The position numbers and the translations under genes were made by a program. A DNA stretch of 22,933 nt, taken from positions 1 to 22,933 of the forward strand of contig CAYHKQ010000039.1 of the NCBI GenBank assembly GCA_964357255.1, given 5' to 3'. How positions within the stretch are numbered: the stretch's first letter is position 1; every line of letters starts with the position of its first letter. The notes under the pieces are model-generated. The model was not told the origin of the DNA, ran no database searches, and saw only the letters and a program-made list of their open reading frames with translations. Shown one piece after another: positions 14,918-21,361 of the stretch. The stretch comes from JBBTIS01 sp038059855. GTDB lineage: Bacteria; Elusimicrobiota; Elusimicrobia; JACQPE01.

Positions 14918-16266
14918 ACCACGGGGCAAAGGTGAATAAGGTGAATAAGGTGAACAGGGTGAATAGGGTTAACCCGGATTCCCCGGTTGATTTCGTCATT
15001 CCCGCGAAAGCGGGAATCCAGTTCCTTCGATTTTCTCTTGCCTCATTCATTTTATTAACCCCATTAACTTTTCCCCTATGGGCAGGGTATCTTGAATCCC
15101 GCCATTGGGGCGGCGCGAGTCAGGTTCGCGGCGTTTCACAACAGGCGCTGGGTTCGGATTTTTTAGACCGGCATCCTTTTCTATGGCCCAAGGGACGGCG
15201 TTGGATTATCGAGGAATCGCTGGGCTGGGAGTCTATTCTCACGCGGGGCGCTCGCTCTAAGGAGCCGTTTTGGCGACATTCGCAAAATCGGCTTATTCCT
15301 CTGGGCTTGCCGAAAGTGACTATTCAGCCTTGGGTCCGGCCTTTTTGGATTTGTGTAAGCGGCCAGGACGGCTTTGTTCAAAAGAGCCAGGCCGAGCGCG
15401 TTCTTTATGCGGCGGGCGTTTCCAATGGCCGCCTGGCTTATCAAGACCGTTGGGCCGCGCCGTGGATTGAGTTGGCGGCCAGGGGAGCTTTAGAGCCCGA
15501 TGGGCTCGGCGCTGAATTTTCCTGGCGACAAGCTCGCGGCCGCCGGTCTTTAGGCTTAATCAGCGAGGATGTCGCCGGCCGGCCGCTTTGGAATTTTGAA
15601 GAAACTTTCACATTCAACGCCAATGCCTTTCGCCTTGGATTTTTTGGGCGAATGGCCCGACGCGGGCTCTGGGCCTTAGCCTGGGAGTCCCCCGAGGTTT
15701 TTCAGGGAACGAATGAGATGGTTTATTCCAGTTCGTCATCTGCCTTGACTCCGGCGACCCTGGCCCTGCCGGGCCGCGTTCAATTGGGCGCCGCGTGGCA
15801 GGCGTGGGCGGCCTGGATCGGGGCCGATGGGAAAATTTTTTGGGGCCAAATTGATTGGGTCCGGTCCTCAAAAATCAGAGTGGACGGCCGCCCTGGCGAT
15901 CAGGGCGGCGCCGGACTTTTTTGGGACACGGAAATTTTTCAAAAGCAGGTTCTGGGCAACGCGGCTCTGACTTATCCTTCGTACCAAGACCGACTTGGCC
16001 TTCAATTTGGAATCGAGCGGCCGCTGTCGGCAAGAACGCGTCTTCTTTTGTCGAGTCAATTCTGGACTTCCGAAGCCGACCCGCGCGTTGTGGAGCCGAT
16101 GCTGGGCATTGGCTTGCGCGCGACCCTCGGTTCCTCGTGGCAGGCTCAGGCGGCTCTAGCATTTAGCGCCAAGGACTATTTTGGCGACGGCCTTTTTTGG
16201 CCCAAAGATCAGCGCCTTTATGAAACCACCCTGCTCAGCGTCATTCGGATAATTGCCGAATTTTAA
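14905..16266 (+). CDS. second outer-membrane beta-barrel protein with repeat-altered N-terminus
   Basis: 453 aa from ATG 14905, which overlaps the end of the preceding barrel gene. The first 45 residues come from DNA repeats: KVNKVNKVNRVNRVN from a 9-bp tandem array, then VIPAKAGIQ from a palindromic repeat. A hydrophobic signal core follows (LRFSLASFILLTPLTFPLWAG). The mature part is rich in Trp, Tyr and alternating strands and ends RIIAEF, a barrel-type terminal Phe. A second, truncated copy of the last 74 codons lies at 21063-21287. Because no start codon exists between the repeats and the signal core, translation must pass through them. Probably works with the barrel protein upstream. Confidence 0.7.
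   Translation: MEMVNHGAKVNKVNKVNRVNRVNPDSPVDFVIPAKAGIQFLRFSLASFILLTPLTFPLWAGYLESRHWGGASQVRGVSQQALGSDFLDRHPFLWPKGRRWIIEESLGWESILTRGARSKEPFWRHSQNRLIPLGLPKVTIQPWVRPFWICVSGQDGFVQKSQAERVLYAAGVSNGRLAYQDRWAAPWIELAARGALEPDGLGAEFSWRQARGRRSLGLISEDVAGRPLWNFEETFTFNANAFRLGFFGRMARRGLWALAWESPEVFQGTNEMVYSSSSSALTPATLALPGRVQLGAAWQAWAAWIGADGKIFWGQIDWVRSSKIRVDGRPGDQGGAGLFWDTEIFQKQVLGNAALTYPSYQDRLGLQFGIERPLSARTRLLLSSQFWTSEADPRVVEPMLGIGLRATLGSSWQAQAALAFSAKDYFGDGLFWPKDQRLYETTLLSVIRIIAEF
14931..14975 (+). repeat. 9-bp tandem repeat, about 4-5 copies
   Basis: GGTGAATAA twice, then GGTGAACAG, GGTGAATAG and a degenerate GGTTAACCC. The unit is nine bases, so changes in copy number keep the reading frame and add or remove Lys/Arg-Val-Asn triplets in the N-terminus of the barrel protein. 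Confidence 0.85.
14994..15021 (+). repeat. dRS3-like palindromic repeat inside a coding region
   Basis: ATTCCCGC-GAAA-GCGGGAAT forms a perfect 8-bp stem with a GAAA loop (14998-15017) within the common interspersed sequence CGTCATTCCC...GGGAATCCAG. It matches the ATTCCC-N8-GGGAAT pattern of Neisseria dRS3 elements. Read in this frame it yields VIPAKAGIQ. Confidence 0.8.
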
Positions 16267-16267
16267 C

Positions 16268-16287
16268 CCAAACAATTCAGTTTGGTT
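16268..16287 (+). terminator. weak hairpin after the second barrel gene
   Basis: CCAAAC and GTTTGG pair around AATTCA directly after the stop, followed by only TTGT. Possible weak terminator of the four-gene run. Confidence 0.25.
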
Positions 16288-16289
16288 GT

Positions 16290-16350
16290 CATTCCCGCAC
16301 AAAAACGATTCCGGTTCCCTGGCCATCGGCGTCTATTTCACGAACTGCCG
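16290..16350. repeat. 61-bp direct repeat, left copy
   Basis: Starts CATTCCCGCACAAAAACGAT and ends CACGAACTGCCG. By eye 59 of 61 bases match the copy at 20778-20838, with no gaps. It lies 23 bp after the stop of the second barrel gene. The two copies enclose the accessory genes. Confidence 0.9.
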
Positions 16351-16366
16351 AACTGTCCAAAGGGCT

Positions 16367-16417
16367 ACGGGAATTTTCTTTCCCGTGCCTGGCAGGAATA
16401 ACGATAACAGCGTTATC
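16367..16417. other. two hairpins between converging genes
   Basis: ACGGGAA/TTCCCGT (16367-16386, 6-nt loop) and GATAAC/GTTATC (16403-16417, 3-nt loop) lie between the plus-strand barrel gene and the minus-strand lipoprotein gene. Neither has a good T-run. They may help separate or stabilise the converging transcripts. Confidence 0.35.
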
Positions 16418-16431
16418 CGGCGATGCCATGT

Positions 16432-17373
16432 TTATTCAGGGCTAATCGGGTCATTAGATGGGTTGCCGGAAATTTTCGGTGAGGGCCAATCGGGATCAAA
16501 TTTGATTTTGGTCCAGTCCGGTGGGCCATGTTTTTTAAAGAATACCCAGGTAAAATTTTGCGCTGTTTCGCAGAGTTGGCGGTTCATTTTCTTTTTGGCT
16601 TCTTTGAGATTTGGTGGGTCGTGCGGGTAGGTGGCGGCGTATTCTACTGAGATTCTTAATTCCTGTTGATCATTGTCCGAATCCTTTGGCAAAAGGGAAG
16701 CGGGGATTTCAGGGACAATGCCGTGAATTTCCCGGAAGGCGCCGCCGGGGTAGAGCTTTGGCTCCCATGTGTCCCACTCGGCGCCGCTGTCAGGATTATC
16801 ATCGTCGCTCGTGAATTCGTGCGACACATACAAAAGAGCCGGTAAATCTTGTTTTTTAAAGGAACCGTCTTTTTGCTCCACCAAGCTATTTAAGCTGACA
16901 CGGTATCCCTTTCCAACGGGAGTGGCGCCGGCGAAGCAATTGACTGGAGAAAAATGGTAATCATCCGGCCAGGATTCTGGGTGGGACGGCCATTCGACAT
17001 GAAAATTATAGCCAATTTTAATATGGCCGTCGTGTTCAAGATCGGATTCTTTCAAATATTGTCTGTCAACATTGGAATCATATTCAAAAGGATCCACAAA
17101 CATATCTCTGCCACTAACAGGTTCGCTAATGTACTCTCCCAATGGATATGCTACCACGAAAACAAAAGATAGCTCCAAGTCTTTATAGCGATAGTAAGGA
17201 GGAGCCTGGTTTGGAGATGGTAACTGATCTTGGAAAGATGTCGACATCTCTTGCTGTTGTGGCACAAAAGCATTCTGTTCTGCTACTCGCTGGTCTTTCT
17301 TCCGAGAACATGCGGCCCAACAAAAACCAAGGATTAACAAAATTGGGATAATTTTTACTACATTTTTTTTCAT
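16432..17373 (-). CDS. hypothetical lipoprotein paired with the M23 protein
   Basis: 313 aa; no family recognised. The N-terminus KKNVVKIIPILLILGFCWAAC is a lipoprotein-type signal ending in Cys22; the -3 residue is Trp, which is unusual. The mature part is acidic and rich in Pro, Asp and Trp, with apparent beta-rich stretches (LELSFVFVVAYPLG, HIKIGYNFHVEW, LRISVEYAATYP). Only 2 bp separate it from the stop of the upstream M23 gene, so both are on one leftward transcript from the promoter near 19600. Possible roles are an accessory or protective partner of the M23 protein; neither is shown by the sequence. It may be accessory DNA because it lies within the 61-bp direct repeats. Confidence 0.75.
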   Translation of the reverse strand: MKKNVVKIIPILLILGFCWAACSRKKDQRVAEQNAFVPQQQEMSTSFQDQLPSPNQAPPYYRYKDLELSFVFVVAYPLGEYISEPVSGRDMFVDPFEYDSNVDRQYLKESDLEHDGHIKIGYNFHVEWPSHPESWPDDYHFSPVNCFAGATPVGKGYRVSLNSLVEQKDGSFKKQDLPALLYVSHEFTSDDDNPDSGAEWDTWEPKLYPGGAFREIHGIVPEIPASLLPKDSDNDQQELRISVEYAATYPHDPPNLKEAKKKMNRQLCETAQNFTWVFFKKHGPPDWTKIKFDPDWPSPKISGNPSNDPISPE

Positions 17374-17375
17374 TT

Positions 17376-19559
17376 TTATTTCTCTTTTCGACGAATTTCC
17401 TCTTTGCTCAATTTTGGCCTGATGCGGCTCTGGTAAAAATGGCCGTAGCGAAGAGCGACAACATCGCGGGTATCCTTCTGAGGGCGGCGGGTTTTGGCGT
17501 TAACGCCGCTCGCAGTGACGCGGCCGATTGTGACGCGTTCGCTGAGGAGGCGGATGTCATCAATTGCGTCTTTCCATGCCTTTTGATCGTTCTTGCTGGA
17601 TTCCGGTGGCTCTCCTCGAGTCTGAAGATGTTGCCTGTTTAACCTAGTTAAAGTCTCCGCCGCCAATTTAATATTCCCCCAATTCGCATCATCCCTGGGC
17701 ACCGCATAAAGCTCCCCATGGGAATGCCAGGAAGTGTCGGCGGCGCCGGTATTGCCTGCTAAGCCGATGATTTCTCCTGATTCGAGCGTATCCCCAGGCT
17801 GGACAAAGATTCCTGAACCCTCAATGGGCTTGCCGTCTTTGCCATTTTTCCCCAAATGGATCACGCGCTCAAATAAAAGCCCTCCGTCGCCGGCCTGTCC
17901 AACGTAAAGGAGGATTCTATTGCCGGCGCTCCCCTCCATGCCTGTTAGAAGAACAGTCCCTTGAGCAATGGACCTAACAGCCAGCCGTCTGAGTTCCAAG
18001 CCCTTGCCGTTGTCAGCCAGAATTCTTTGGTCATTTGCGTCATGAAGGCGAAAGCAGGGTTTTTTGCGAGTGCAACCCAGTTTGACGTCATTGTCATAGT
18101 TTCTTAATTCCACGGGAACCGAGGTCACGGGGCCGCGGGCATGAACGATAAACGGATTAACCAGTAGCGTCTCCATTTCCTCTTCTATGGTTTTATAAGG
18201 GACCAATTGGCTCGAATGGATGCTACCGTCATTTTGCACTTTAATCAATCCCCATGTTTTACCAATCTGGGGGTCCATGCGCATCGCCGTTTTCTCGCCA
18301 GGCTCGGCATCGCCAAAAATCTGGGGTTGGCCTGCTTTTTTAAGGAGTTGGGCCGCCTGGCGCATCTGGGATTCAAGCTGTTCATAGCGATTGATGGGGG
18401 AGGAGGAAATAGGCCAACGCCGGTCTTCCTGGGCCGCTTGTTGCAAGACTTCGATATTCTCTCTGGCTTGGCTAAGAAGGCCTATCCGTTTCTCCAGCCA
18501 TGCCTGTTTTCTTTGCTCGTAGCTTAAGATAGCGGAGGTGTCGGAATTTTGAGGGGCAGGGGGAGGAAGGATGGGGTCAACCAAAGAGGTGTCGGAGATA
18601 CCCAATTGCGCCAATTTTCTGGTTTCTTCTTCCTCGCGTTTCCATAGTTTCACATTAGCCTTTCGTTTCTCATTTAGTTCTTCCTGGCGTGTTATCTCTG
18701 AACGCTCGGAAATCTTTTCATAGGCCCATCTGCCTCCCTGAAAGATCCCACTGGCCGTGAGGACCCCTCCTGCGGCGATCATAGTAGCCGTGGCTGCCAT
18801 CGGTAGCGCCAAGGCCCCGGCAGAGGCTGCAATGCCTACTCCCAGGACTACCGGACCTCCCAAGAGAGTCACGACCCTTCCTGCCCAGCGGGCCGCGTTA
18901 AATGAATTACCCCAGAGCTTAAATACAATTGTTCCCAATGAGTCCTTATCAGTAAAGTCGAGGCCATTCATGATTTGGGTTGAAGGAAGCCCGAAACCAA
19001 GGTCCTGGATAAAGCCTGCGATTAGACCGGCCGCCAAGGCCAAGGGGATGCCTATTAACGACCCCAGGGTCATTAAAACGGTCAGGCCGAGGACTTCGAG
19101 CGCTCCGGGCCGATTCTTGTCGGTTTCGTTGGAAGGCCTAGCGGAGGAATTGTTTGAGGAAGGATATCTATCCTGATCCCATCGGCTGGAGGAGGAATAT
19201 TCATTTTTTTTGGATTTGGATTGTTCTAGATCGGGTGGGTCAACCTTACCGTCGCAGGCAGAACCGGCGATTTGCCGGCATTTATTTTCCAGGTCCTGCC
19301 CCACCGGGCCTTTGGCTTTTTGATAAGAGCTGATTTTAACGGGAGACGAGTCTTTGATTTTAGTCCAGAGCTTAGAATTCTCAAAATAGGCATCGCTAAT
19401 GTTCCTGGCTTCAATATCATTGCCTTGGAGAGAGGGGGAGGAGGACTCGGTGGAAACGGGGCGTGGAACGGAATTAGACTCGGCTCTGACAATGGGACCG
19501 GATTCCAAAATTAAGAGTCCGCTCAGGATGACCGAGAGAGGCCTGGAGAGAGAATTCAT
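17376..19559 (-). CDS. secreted M23 (LytM-like) metallopeptidase-domain protein
   Basis: 727 aa from ATG 19559; the frame is open to 19628, but that region holds the promoter. Signal peptide MNSLSRPLSVILSGLLILES ending near VRAES. A Ser/Pro/Asn-rich linker follows, then two hydrophobic stretches (ALEVLGLTVLMTLGSLIGI and VVLGVGIAASAGALALPMAA) and a charged coiled-coil segment (ITRQEELNEKRKANVKLWKR). The C-terminal M23-type fold has HDAND at 506-510 (HxxxD zinc motif), HLG at 568, VQPGDTLESGEIIGLAGNTG and WHSHGELY with HxH at 612-614. M23 enzymes cut peptidoglycan cross-links; some members are inactive. The zinc ligands appear present. A tail of about 100 basic residues follows the domain. Confidence 0.75.
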   Translation of the reverse strand: MNSLSRPLSVILSGLLILESGPIVRAESNSVPRPVSTESSSPSLQGNDIEARNISDAYFENSKLWTKIKDSSPVKISSYQKAKGPVGQDLENKCRQIAGSACDGKVDPPDLEQSKSKKNEYSSSSRWDQDRYPSSNNSSARPSNETDKNRPGALEVLGLTVLMTLGSLIGIPLALAAGLIAGFIQDLGFGLPSTQIMNGLDFTDKDSLGTIVFKLWGNSFNAARWAGRVVTLLGGPVVLGVGIAASAGALALPMAATATMIAAGGVLTASGIFQGGRWAYEKISERSEITRQEELNEKRKANVKLWKREEEETRKLAQLGISDTSLVDPILPPPAPQNSDTSAILSYEQRKQAWLEKRIGLLSQARENIEVLQQAAQEDRRWPISSSPINRYEQLESQMRQAAQLLKKAGQPQIFGDAEPGEKTAMRMDPQIGKTWGLIKVQNDGSIHSSQLVPYKTIEEEMETLLVNPFIVHARGPVTSVPVELRNYDNDVKLGCTRKKPCFRLHDANDQRILADNGKGLELRRLAVRSIAQGTVLLTGMEGSAGNRILLYVGQAGDGGLLFERVIHLGKNGKDGKPIEGSGIFVQPGDTLESGEIIGLAGNTGAADTSWHSHGELYAVPRDDANWGNIKLAAETLTRLNRQHLQTRGEPPESSKNDQKAWKDAIDDIRLLSERVTIGRVTASGVNAKTRRPQKDTRDVVALRYGHFYQSRIRPKLSKEEIRRKEK

Positions 19560-19598
19560 GGAAATAATTAAATCCCAAATTCTCCCGCCTTGGACCCT

Positions 19599-19628
19599 AT
19601 TATAACACAGCGGTCGGACGGATGTCAC
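19599..19628 (-). promoter_or_regulatory. sigma70-type promoter of the M23-lipoprotein pair
   Basis: On the minus strand GTGACA, an 18-bp spacer, then TATAAT, with TGT before the hexamer giving an extended -10. The hexamers match consensus at 5 and 6 positions. Transcription would start about 33 bases before the ATG at 19559. The strongest promoter in the window, lying just inside the end of the transposase remnant. Confidence 0.65.
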
Positions 19629-19892
19629 CTATAAATCGGGGGACACAATACCTATTTCACCAGCAAATCCAGGACAAGGTCCCTTGGTTTGCGCCCTGCT
19701 TTTTTTCCTTTTTAAGACTCCGCCAAGAATCATTTTTAATCGGGATAAGAAATCATTCCCTCCTAAGGGCCTGCCGGTTCGCTCGGCGCCAAGGAGACTC
19801 TTTTGCTCCTCTGGGGTGTTCGGATCTTCTAAAAACTCCTTCCAATTGGGAATAATATCCAATAGGGGGCCACATTGAGCACGCAATTGGGG
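19629..19892 (-). pseudogene. C-terminal fragment of REP-associated tyrosine (Y1) transposase
   Basis: About 85 codons remain, starting directly after the right inverted end. Seen: NWKEFLEDPNTPEEQKSLL, then AERTGRPLGGNDFLSRL and LGGVLKRKK, the characteristic tail of these proteins (xERTGRPLGxxxFxxxLExxLGRxLxxxKPG). The catalytic HUH and Tyr part is absent. The frame reads on through the left inverted end to a stop at 19629. Confidence 0.7.
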
Positions 19893-19911
19893 AATAGGTA
19901 TTGTGTCCCCC
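19638..19911 (-). mobile_element. decayed IS200/RAYT-type element with perfect 19-bp inverted ends
   Basis: GGGGGACACAATACCTATT at 19638-19656 is matched exactly, in inverted form, at 19893-19911. The 274-bp element holds only the C-terminal part of a Y1-type transposase on the minus strand. Inverted GGGGACAC ends are known from REP-associated tyrosine transposase genes in other genomes (recalled, not searched). It is an internally deleted derivative, unable to move alone. Confidence 0.7.
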
Positions 19912-19978
19912 GGACGACCCAGAATTACCTCAATTTAAGCCCTGCCCCTATTTTCTTAATAAATTGCCCCTTGAATTT

Positions 19979-19996
19979 ATAGTGATTTACTATAAT
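19979..19996 (+). promoter_or_regulatory. higB -10 TATAAT with overlapping palindrome
   Basis: TATAAT at 19991-19996 lies 7 nt before the higB ATG. TTGAAT lies 14 bp upstream, shorter than usual. ATAGT-N5-ACTAT (19979-19993) overlaps the -10 and could be the operator for HigA autoregulation, as is usual for toxin-antitoxin operons. The mRNA would be leaderless or nearly so. Confidence 0.4.
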
Positions 19997-20003
19997 CCTT
20001 AAT

Positions 20004-20297
20004 ATGTTAGTCACCGGACGGGATACGGCGGAAGAATTCGCGCAAAAACATGCGACAACGAGAAGGGCGGTAGATTCGATGTTAAAAACATTAGAGGGTT
20101 GCGAGGCTAAAAACCCAGTGGATCTAAAAAATACATTTAGAAGCGCCGATTACTATAAAAAACACGCAATTTTGAATATAGGCAAAGGAGACAGGGCCAT
20201 CATAAAAATTAATTACGAGAAGAAAATCGCGGCAATTAAAGCGTTTCTGACACATGACGAATACACCAGAGGAGACTGGAAAAAGAAATTGGTTTAG
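20004..20297 (+). CDS. higB: HigB-type toxin (mRNA interferase family)
   Basis: 97 aa. HigB toxins are RelE-fold ribonucleases that cut translated mRNA. The sequence follows the HigB_toxin pattern: an N-terminal segment with EFAQKHATTRRAVDSMLKTL, then DLKNTFRSADYYKK, AILNIGKGDRAIIKINYEKK and the closing AIKAFLTHDEYTRGDWKK, where THDEY is the family's end signature. The toxin comes first and the antitoxin 13 bp later, the usual order for higBA. No Shine-Dalgarno; see the -10 just upstream. Lower GC than the housekeeping genes, within the repeat-bounded accessory region. Confidence 0.82.
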   Translation: MLVTGRDTAEEFAQKHATTRRAVDSMLKTLEGCEAKNPVDLKNTFRSADYYKKHAILNIGKGDRAIIKINYEKKIAAIKAFLTHDEYTRGDWKKKLV

Positions 20298-20310
20298 GAG
20301 GATAAAATCA

Positions 20311-20769
20311 ATGACGGCGACGCTTAGCGCGGAGATTAAAAAGTACCGGCCGCTTCCCACCCGCAAGACAAAGTTTCTGGCGGAACTTTGCCAGGAAGCG
20401 CCCCCGAGAGTCATTACATCAAAAGCATTGCATGAAGCCTATAAGAAGGTGTTAGAAGCTGTCCTAAATTCTATCGACGAGGAAAAAGACAAGGATCGCA
20501 AGGCAGGGTTTGAGGAATATGTGGAGCAGTTGGCCATCCATTTGGAACACTATGAAAAATCAATCTTTGAAAATAAAGCAACAAGTAGCGATGTTTTGGA
20601 ATTTTTAATGGAGCAGCATGGCCTCACCCAGATGGACTTAAGTAAAGAACTCGGAGGGCAATCCGTTGTTTCTGATACATTAAGCGGCAAAAGAAAATTG
20701 AACGCCGAGCAAATAGAAAAACTCTCCCGCAGATTTCATGTAAGCCCCGCCGCCTTTTATCCTCTCTGA
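20311..20769 (+). CDS. higA: HigA-type antitoxin with helix-turn-helix
   Basis: 152 aa from ATG 20311, with AGGAGG at 20296-20301 (9 nt spacing) overlapping the toxin stop. The N-terminal half, about residues 1-90, is charged and helical and would bind the toxin. The C-terminal HTH_3/XRE domain contains VLEFLMEQHGLTQMDLSKEL, GGQSVVSDTLSGKRKLNAEQ and IEKLSRRFHVSPAAFYPL, close to the standard HigA ending. It neutralises HigB and represses the operon in characterised systems. Confidence 0.85.
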   Translation: MTATLSAEIKKYRPLPTRKTKFLAELCQEAPPRVITSKALHEAYKKVLEAVLNSIDEEKDKDRKAGFEEYVEQLAIHLEHYEKSIFENKATSSDVLEFLMEQHGLTQMDLSKELGGQSVVSDTLSGKRKLNAEQIEKLSRRFHVSPAAFYPL

Positions 20770-20777
20770 CTTTTAAT

Positions 20778-20838
20778 CATTCCCGCACAAAAACGATCCC
20801 GGTTCCCTGGCCAGCGGCGTCTATTTCACGAACTGCCG
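20778..20838. repeat. 61-bp direct repeat, right copy
   Basis: Second copy of the element at 16290-16350, same orientation, differing at two positions (a T/C after CGAT and T/G in CCAKCGG). It lies 8 bp after the higA stop. Confidence 0.9.
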
Positions 20839-20860
20839 GCGACACCTTTGGTCAGAGTCC

Positions 20861-20910
20861 GGGGACACCATAGAATGGCGCTTAGTTAAAGCGCCATTCG
20901 GGACACCATA
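20861..20910. repeat. 11-bp perfect hairpin between GGGGACACCATA direct repeats
   Basis: GAATGGCGCTT (20873-20883) and AAGCGCCATTC (20889-20899) pair around a 5-nt loop. The hairpin is bracketed by GGGGACACCATA (20861-20872) and GGGACACCATA (20900-20910), the same sequence that forms the ends of the adjacent transposase remnant. It looks like a REP-type or subterminal hairpin of that element family. Confidence 0.75.
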
Positions 20911-21054
20911 CGTAATTTTTTCAGTCATACCGCCGCCAAGCCGATACCCAGGTTTTTTTGGATCCTGGGCCCCGGTTTGCCCCGACCCAGACGCCTGCCC
21001 AGAGCGGTTTCGAGGGTTGCGATGAATTCCTTGGGCGATTACGTATGGTGTCCC
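20900..21054 (-). mobile_element. second decayed IS200/RAYT-type element with 17-bp inverted ends
   Basis: GGGACACCATACGTAAT at 20900-20916 is repeated exactly, inverted, at 21038-21054. About 120 bp lie between, carrying the last codons of a Y1-type transposase on the minus strand. The ends differ from those of the first element (CATACGTA against AATACCTA), so these are two related families or diverged copies. Confidence 0.65.
20925..21036 (-). pseudogene. C-terminal remnant of a second Y1-type transposase
   Basis: About 36 codons, ending in TGA at 20925. Seen: EFIATLETALGRRLGRGKPG followed by PRIQKN, a close fit to the basic tail of REP-associated tyrosine transposases. Everything upstream is deleted. 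Confidence 0.6.
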
Positions 21055-21062
21055 CCGAGCTG

Positions 21063-21287
21063 CTTCTTTTGTCGAGTCAATTCTGGACTTCCGAAGCCGA
21101 CCCTCGCGTTGTCGAGCCGGCGCTGAGCCTTGGCTTGCGCGCGGCTATCAGTTCCTCGTGGCAGGCCCAGGCGGCTCTGGTATTTAGCGCCAAGGATTAT
21201 TTCGGCGACGGCCTTTTCTGGCCCAAGAACCAACGTCTTTATGAGACTACGTTGATTGGCTTGCTCAGGCTCAAGGCTGAGTTTTAA
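21063..21287 (+). pseudogene. 3' end of a paralogue of the second barrel protein
   Basis: 74 codons from LLLSSQFWTSEADPRVVEP to LRLKAEF, about 60 of 74 residues identical to the end of the gene at 14905-16266, same length and no gaps. Most base differences are at third codon positions, so this was once a separate functional paralogue and not a fresh copy. Its 5' part is replaced by the transposase remnant. The frame is open back to 20958, but that part is antisense to transposase sequence. Confidence 0.8.
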
Positions 21288-21349
21288 ATGACGACGTGGG
21301 GAACATCTGCAAGAAACGGATGGCAATATACGCCCTGGGGCTGAAATGC

Positions 21350-21355
21350 GATAAT
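21350..21355 (+). promoter_or_regulatory. -10-like GATAAT just upstream of the mutase gene
   Basis: GATAAT is followed by GAGGGC and the ATG at 21362. GAGG is too close to act as a normal Shine-Dalgarno. No clear -35. Confidence 0.25.
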
Positions 21356-21361
21356 GAGGGC

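Noticed and set aside
14931..15021. CRISPR-like array
   Set aside because: The 9-bp units have no spacers and the adjacent palindrome is a single interspersed repeat; no cas genes are present.
16287..16403. Transposon with inverted ends GTCATTCCCGC and GCAGGAATAAC
   Set aside because: The ends match only imperfectly (about 9 of 11) and the 61-bp repeat alone recurs at the second site, so the larger unit is not supported.
16253..16630. 125-codon plus-strand frame after the second barrel gene
   Set aside because: Runs across the 61-bp repeat and then antisense through the lipoprotein gene; no start signal and no protein-like pattern.
20958..21287. 109-codon plus-strand frame as an intact gene
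   Set aside because: Its first third is antisense to transposase sequence and the rest is the tail of a barrel paralogue, so it is a chimera of two remnants.
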